Shown here in pieces: positions 59,383 to 64,000 of a DNA stretch of 64,000 bases (position 1 is its first letter; the number at the start of each line of letters is the position of its first letter). Made by a program: the position numbers and the translations under genes. The notes under the pieces are model-generated. The model ran no database searches and was not told where the DNA came from. It saw only the letters and a list, made by a program, of their open reading frames with translations. The DNA comes from Fusibacter paucivorans (lineage in GTDB: Bacteria; Bacillota; Clostridia; Peptostreptococcales; Acidaminobacteraceae). The stretch covers positions 1 to 64,000 of the forward strand of contig NZ_JAHBCL010000012.1 of the NCBI RefSeq assembly GCF_018390735.1. The letters are read 5' to 3'.

Positions 59383-60987
59383 ATGATTCAATACCATGCA
59401 CCAAAACAATTTCAGTCTTTCAAGCAAAATACATATGCCAAAAATGGCATGGTTGCGACTTCTTCCCCGCTTGCAGCACAGGCAGGCCTTCAAATGCTGA
59501 AATTAGGCGGCAATGCCATTGATGCCGCAATTGCTACTGCCATTACACTCACTGTCGTTGAACCAACTTCCAACGGCATTGGCGGTGACGCTTTTGCCAT
59601 TGTTTATAAAGATGGCGAACTTCATGGTCTCAACAGCAGCGGTGATGCACCTGAAGCGATTAGTATTGATGCTGTTAAAGCAAAGGGATTTCATTCTATA
59701 CCATCTCATGGCGCCATTCCCGTTACAGTTCCCGGCGCACCGGCAGCTTGGATAGCATTGTCAAAACGCTTTGGCAAACTGCCGTTTGAAAAATTATTTG
59801 AACCTGCCATTCAACATGCACAAGATGGCTTTATCATCTCTGACTATGTCTCTCACCATTGGCAAATTGCTTACCGTCATTATTCCGCTATGAATGTTCC
59901 CGGTCTAGAACATTGGTTTCATGCGTTTGCACCTAAGGGCCGCGCGCCGAAAGCAGGTGAAATATGGCATCAGCCGGATCAGGCACGTACGTTGAAAGAG
60001 ATTGCAGACAGTCAAACAGCTTCTTTTTACAGTGGTACACTTTCGTCAAAAATCGTCGACACGCTGCAACGTTATGGCGGCTTTATGAAAGAATCTGATT
60101 TAACACAATACTTACCGGAATGGGTTGCCCCCATTCAACTCAATTACCGAGGCTACGAAATCTGTGAAATACCACCAAATGGACAAGGTGTCACAGCACT
60201 GATGGCACTTAACGCCCTACGTCAGTTCAATCTTTCATCGATACCTCGCGATCTTGCAATACACCACCAGATTGAAGCCATCAAACAAGCCTTTGTTGAT
60301 GTTGCAGCGACAGTCGCAGATCAGCGCTTCAAACCATTTGATCTTGACTACTATCTCTCTTCGGCTTACGGAAGCCTGAGTGCATCAAAGCAATCTGGTA
60401 TAGCACAGCTGCCTGAACACATTCCGTCTCCAACAGGCGGCACCGTTTATCTTTGTACAGCGGATTCGGAAGGCAACATGGTTTCATTTATTCAAAGCAA
60501 CTATATGGGATTCGGGTCGGGAATTGTCGTTCCTGAAACGGGAATCGCCCTTCACAACCGCGGCTATAATTTCTCCTTTGATCCAAATCATCCAAATGCC
60601 CTTGCAGGTGAAAAGCGTCCCTACCATACTATCATCCCCGGCTTTATCATGAAAGACGGCAAAGCCGTTGGCCCATTTGGCGTTATGGGGGGCTTTATGC
60701 AACCGCAAGGTCACTTACAGGTCATTTCAAATCTTATTGATTTTGGCATGTCGCCTCAAGACTCGCTCGATGCACCGCGCTGGCAATGGATGAAAGAAAA
60801 ATTGATTAACGTAGAACACAGCATGCCGGAATATCTCATCAAAGCACTTTCTCAGCGTTCACATGATCTTTCAATACCGCTGGACAACGCCACCTTTGGC
60901 AGGGGACAAATGATTTTACGCCTGCCGGAAGGCGGCTATATCGGTGGTACTGAAATGCGCTGTGACGGTTATATCGCCGTCTGTTGA
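59383..60987 (+). CDS. ggt: Gamma-glutamyltransferase
   Basis: KNGMVATSSPLAAQAGLQMLKLGGNAIDAAIATAITLTVVEPTSNGIGGDAF; TPTGGTVYLCTADSEGNMVSFIQSNY-type catalytic Thr region; start trimmed to MIQYHAPKQF (SD agagg). Confidence 0.93.
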   Translation: MIQYHAPKQFQSFKQNTYAKNGMVATSSPLAAQAGLQMLKLGGNAIDAAIATAITLTVVEPTSNGIGGDAFAIVYKDGELHGLNSSGDAPEAISIDAVKAKGFHSIPSHGAIPVTVPGAPAAWIALSKRFGKLPFEKLFEPAIQHAQDGFIISDYVSHHWQIAYRHYSAMNVPGLEHWFHAFAPKGRAPKAGEIWHQPDQARTLKEIADSQTASFYSGTLSSKIVDTLQRYGGFMKESDLTQYLPEWVAPIQLNYRGYEICEIPPNGQGVTALMALNALRQFNLSSIPRDLAIHHQIEAIKQAFVDVAATVADQRFKPFDLDYYLSSAYGSLSASKQSGIAQLPEHIPSPTGGTVYLCTADSEGNMVSFIQSNYMGFGSGIVVPETGIALHNRGYNFSFDPNHPNALAGEKRPYHTIIPGFIMKDGKAVGPFGVMGGFMQPQGHLQVISNLIDFGMSPQDSLDAPRWQWMKEKLINVEHSMPEYLIKALSQRSHDLSIPLDNATFGRGQMILRLPEGGYIGGTEMRCDGYIAVC

Positions 60988-61011
60988 TGTCCCGCTCTCA
61001 AAAAATGCAAC

Positions 61012-61048
61012 AAAACCGATTGCAGGTATTCTAACCGCAATCGGTTTT
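61012..61048. terminator. Bidirectional intrinsic terminator
   Basis: aaaaccgattgc-aggtattctaacc-gcaatcggtttt between convergent genes. Confidence 0.8.
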
Positions 61049-61116
61049 CTATTATTTGAAGAAATAACATTCTTCAAATTTTAATCCTTTCGCTACAATG
61101 TATTAAAAACTTTACC

Positions 61117-61815
61117 TCACACTGCAAGACGTTCGAGCATAAAAAGAACCATATGATTCGAATTAATTGCTGCATCTTTGGCAAATTCATCAAAATTCAC
61201 ATGCGCTTCGCCGTTCGCCTGATCTGAAATGGCGCGTATAATGACAAAAGGCCGATGATTCAGCACACAGGTATGCGCAATGGCAGCACCTTCCATTTCT
61301 GTCGTCGCCGCATGAAAAACGTCTACAAGCATCTGTTTCTTCTCCTGTGACGAAATGAATTGATCCCCTGATACAACGCGCCCTTTTAAAATTTGCTGTC
61401 CTTTAACGGATGCCATCCCAGCTTCATAAGCAACATCAATCAATTTTTCATCTGCTTTATAAACGGATGTTGCCTGCCTTGGTACAATACCCAACTCATA
61501 ACCAAAGACGGTTACATCAAAATCATGTTCCATACAGTCAGTAGATATGACGATGTCCCCAATTCTAAGCCGCTCGTCCAGTGCTCCTGAAACGCCGGTA
61601 TTAATAATAGACTGCACGCTAAATTCATTAATAAGCACTTGCGTACAGACTGCAGCATTTACTTTTCCAACACCACAAGTCACCACGACGACATCAACAT
61701 CCTTCAATTTACCGGCATAAAATGACATGCCAGCCATTTCTAATACATTGTCAATCGCCATTTCTGCTTTTAATTTTTCAGTTTCTAAATCCATCGCACC
61801 AATAATGCCAATCAT
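61117..61815 (-). CDS. mtnN: 5'-methylthioadenosine/S-adenosylhomocysteine nucleosidase
   Basis: MIGIIGAMDLETEKLKAEM; VVVTCGVGKVNAAVCTQVLI; VSGDQFISS; TTEMEGAAIAHTC. Confidence 0.95.
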   Translation of the reverse strand: MIGIIGAMDLETEKLKAEMAIDNVLEMAGMSFYAGKLKDVDVVVVTCGVGKVNAAVCTQVLINEFSVQSIINTGVSGALDERLRIGDIVISTDCMEHDFDVTVFGYELGIVPRQATSVYKADEKLIDVAYEAGMASVKGQQILKGRVVSGDQFISSQEKKQMLVDVFHAATTEMEGAAIAHTCVLNHRPFVIIRAISDQANGEAHVNFDEFAKDAAINSNHMVLFMLERLAV

Positions 61816-61824
61816 AAAAACCTC

Positions 61825-62298
61825 CTATGACGGATAATTAAGCTGCTCCTCAGTAATATTTTTTAAAACATTCAAATAGTTTAACGCTTCTTGCTTCGCA
61901 CCAGCCAGATCATGCAGTTTATAATTACCGCATTCAATGGCACTGACGCCTGGAATATCACCTGTATATTGTGCAACAAAGTCAAAACCGCCCGTTAAAA
62001 GCGGCAGTACATCCTCAGAGGTTAATTCACCTTCCAAAATTAAATACATGCCTGTCAAACACCCCATTGGGCCAAAATAGACAATGCGTTTGCCAAAGGT
62101 TTCATCATTTCTGAAATAAGTTGCCAACAAGTGTTCCAATGTGTGAATCGAACCGTTTTCTAGTGCTTCGGCATTCGGCATTTTCATCCGTATATCAAAT
62201 GTCGTCAAGATGACATCTTTGAACTGATCGCGACGTGATACATAAACGCCTTTCTGCAGCCGATTGTGATCCACTTCGAAACTTTCAATTTTTTTCAT
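61825..62298 (-). CDS. luxS: S-ribosylhomocysteine lyase LuxS
   Basis: SFEVDHNRLQKGVYVSR; SIHTLEHLLATYFRN; FGPMGCLTGMYLI. Confidence 0.97.
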   Translation of the reverse strand: MKKIESFEVDHNRLQKGVYVSRRDQFKDVILTTFDIRMKMPNAEALENGSIHTLEHLLATYFRNDETFGKRIVYFGPMGCLTGMYLILEGELTSEDVLPLLTGGFDFVAQYTGDIPGVSAIECGNYKLHDLAGAKQEALNYLNVLKNITEEQLNYPS

Positions 62299-62353
62299 AA
62301 TTGCACTCCTTTATTGCCATGCTTCAACATTTTATCCTAACCAAAGCCATTCA

Positions 62354-63871
62354 TCAAGTTAATATATTCACTGGCGCTGGTGTTTTTATGTCATTTTGAA
62401 AGATTTGAATCTTTTTGCTTTCATTTTTTTTGACAATGTCAACAATACTGCTAAAAATTGCCACAATCTTCTCAGCGTTGACAGTGCTCTCCTGATAATA
62501 CTTACGTGCTTCATCGGCTTGATGGTTTTTGACTGCCTCAATAACTTTGCCGCCATTGGTATGAAGTGTTTTATGGATGACGTCAATTTGTGCCCACAAG
62601 TCTGACAGGTCGGCATTATAGACCTCAATACTCTTATAAAAATGACCAAAACCACAGCGATTGCCGTCTGTCTGCAGCGGCGTTACCGTCATTGTCTCTG
62701 TTATTTGAGCCAATTTTTTCATCCATTGCTTATGGGATGCGATGGCGTTTTCAATAATCGTAACAAATTCTTCATTGCTAAGCGCATTCCGTCCACCATT
62801 TAATGCGTCCATCATCGTCTTGACATTTCCAGAAAGCTTATCATCAATTGCCTTGATATTTTCAGCAAATACTTGACTTTCTTTAGCACTGTCAAAAATG
62901 CTCTCTGTCATATAACGCAGTTTTTGGGCGTCTTCACTTGAGGCATTCATTGCCTGATTAATCTCTTCTGTAGAAATCTGGATACCAGACATTGCTGCAT
63001 TGATTTCATGGATGCCATTGATCGCATCACGCATCAAATCCATATTGCCATTGAGCGTATCCGAAACATTCGTAATCTGTTCACTCATATTAGCGGTTGC
63101 GTCGAGCGTTGTCTTCATGCTCGTTTCTCCTTCGGCCGCCGTTTTCTTGATGCTGGTGACGAAATTATTCATGCCTTCCAAACTTTGCTTGGTGCCATCT
63201 GCCAATTTTCGGATTTCTTCTGCGACAACGGCAAATCCTCTGCCGCTTTCGCCTGCTCTTGCAGCTTCAATTGAGGCATTTAATGCTAATAGATTAGTTT
63301 GATCTGCAATATCGCCAACGCTTTTGACAATTTCATTGACCTTATCAGTCATATCAATAAGGTTTTGAATATGCTGATGCATAATTTCAGCTTCTTCGAT
63401 GACATTGTCTTTTAACGCCATGACATTGTTCAGCTGGACGAGGCCCTCTTCGTTCTGGTTCAGCAGCTCCGCAGATGATGCCGACAATTGTTCGAGTGTC
63501 TCAGATGCCTCTGTCACAGTTGTACTCACTTGTGTCATACTGGCATTCGTCTCTTCGACAATTGCCAAGTTTGACTCACTGAGTTCTGCCATGTCTTCTG
63601 CAAATTGAACGAGTTTATCGGATGTGTACGCCATGTTGACATCAAATTCGCTAAGCGAAACCGCAACATTTAAAACATCTTTTGATACCTCAGATAATTT
63701 TTTTTCACTGTTGAACAACCGCTTAAAAAAGTATAGCAGATTCTTGTGAATCGGATATTCAACTTTTGGTTCAACGGTATCTTCACCCAAAATATGCGAT
63801 TCCACATGTTGTAAGATACACTCTGCTTCTTCACATGGTGCCTTTCTAAATAATGCCCTCTTTCTTCTCAT
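62354..63871 (-). CDS. Soluble methyl-accepting chemotaxis protein with C-terminal CZB-like domain
   Basis: Signalling hairpin [42 protein letters not shown]-terminal SHKQWM...[10 protein letters not shown]...[10 protein letters not shown] matches the zinc-binding CZB pattern; no clear TM. Confidence 0.88.
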   Translation of the reverse strand: MRRKRALFRKAPCEEAECILQHVESHILGEDTVEPKVEYPIHKNLLYFFKRLFNSEKKLSEVSKDVLNVAVSLSEFDVNMAYTSDKLVQFAEDMAELSESNLAIVEETNASMTQVSTTVTEASETLEQLSASSAELLNQNEEGLVQLNNVMALKDNVIEEAEIMHQHIQNLIDMTDKVNEIVKSVGDIADQTNLLALNASIEAARAGESGRGFAVVAEEIRKLADGTKQSLEGMNNFVTSIKKTAAEGETSMKTTLDATANMSEQITNVSDTLNGNMDLMRDAINGIHEINAAMSGIQISTEEINQAMNASSEDAQKLRYMTESIFDSAKESQVFAENIKAIDDKLSGNVKTMMDALNGGRNALSNEEFVTIIENAIASHKQWMKKLAQITETMTVTPLQTDGNRCGFGHFYKSIEVYNADLSDLWAQIDVIHKTLHTNGGKVIEAVKNHQADEARKYYQESTVNAEKIVAIFSSIVDIVKKNESKKIQIFQNDIKTPAPVNILT

Positions 63872-64000
63872 CGTTTCCTCCAGAATGTGTCCTTGCTTTT
63901 CGACTCCATAGATTATAAAAATTGTATCATTATAAATTCATTTTGAAAAGTAAAGTTTGCGCAAAAAACCTCTAATGCTGTTGATGTTATCAGCACTAGA

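Overview
Chromosomal window from a low-GC Firmicute, most likely a clostridial lineage. Nearly all genes lie on the minus strand. It is mostly housekeeping: nifS/iscS-mnmA, pflB-pflA, tkt, hfq-miaA-mutL-mutS-miaB, proC, luxS-mtnN, ggt. Accessory parts are an SLH/large exported protein pair, a sigI-rsgI locus with an upstream secreted protein, a CHASE2-cyclase/MBL/HD-GYP cluster, two cyclic-nucleotide-binding proteins and a two-component pair beside a Na+/dicarboxylate symporter. Non-coding signals found by reading: a ZTP (pfl-type) riboswitch upstream of pflB; a candidate Fur-regulated sRNA upstream of iscS (perfect TGATAAT-T-ATTATCA box, sigma-A-like promoter, terminator, then a separate TTGACA-17-TATACT promoter for iscS); a diverged inverted-repeat element in two intergenic regions; a 9 x 36-bp coding repeat in rsgI; several intrinsic terminators. 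No tRNA, rRNA, CRISPR array or intact transposase was recognised. The leads best worth follow-up are the sRNA, the sigI-rsgI-LPYGL locus and the cyclic-nucleotide cluster. All product names come from reading motifs by eye; no database search was run.
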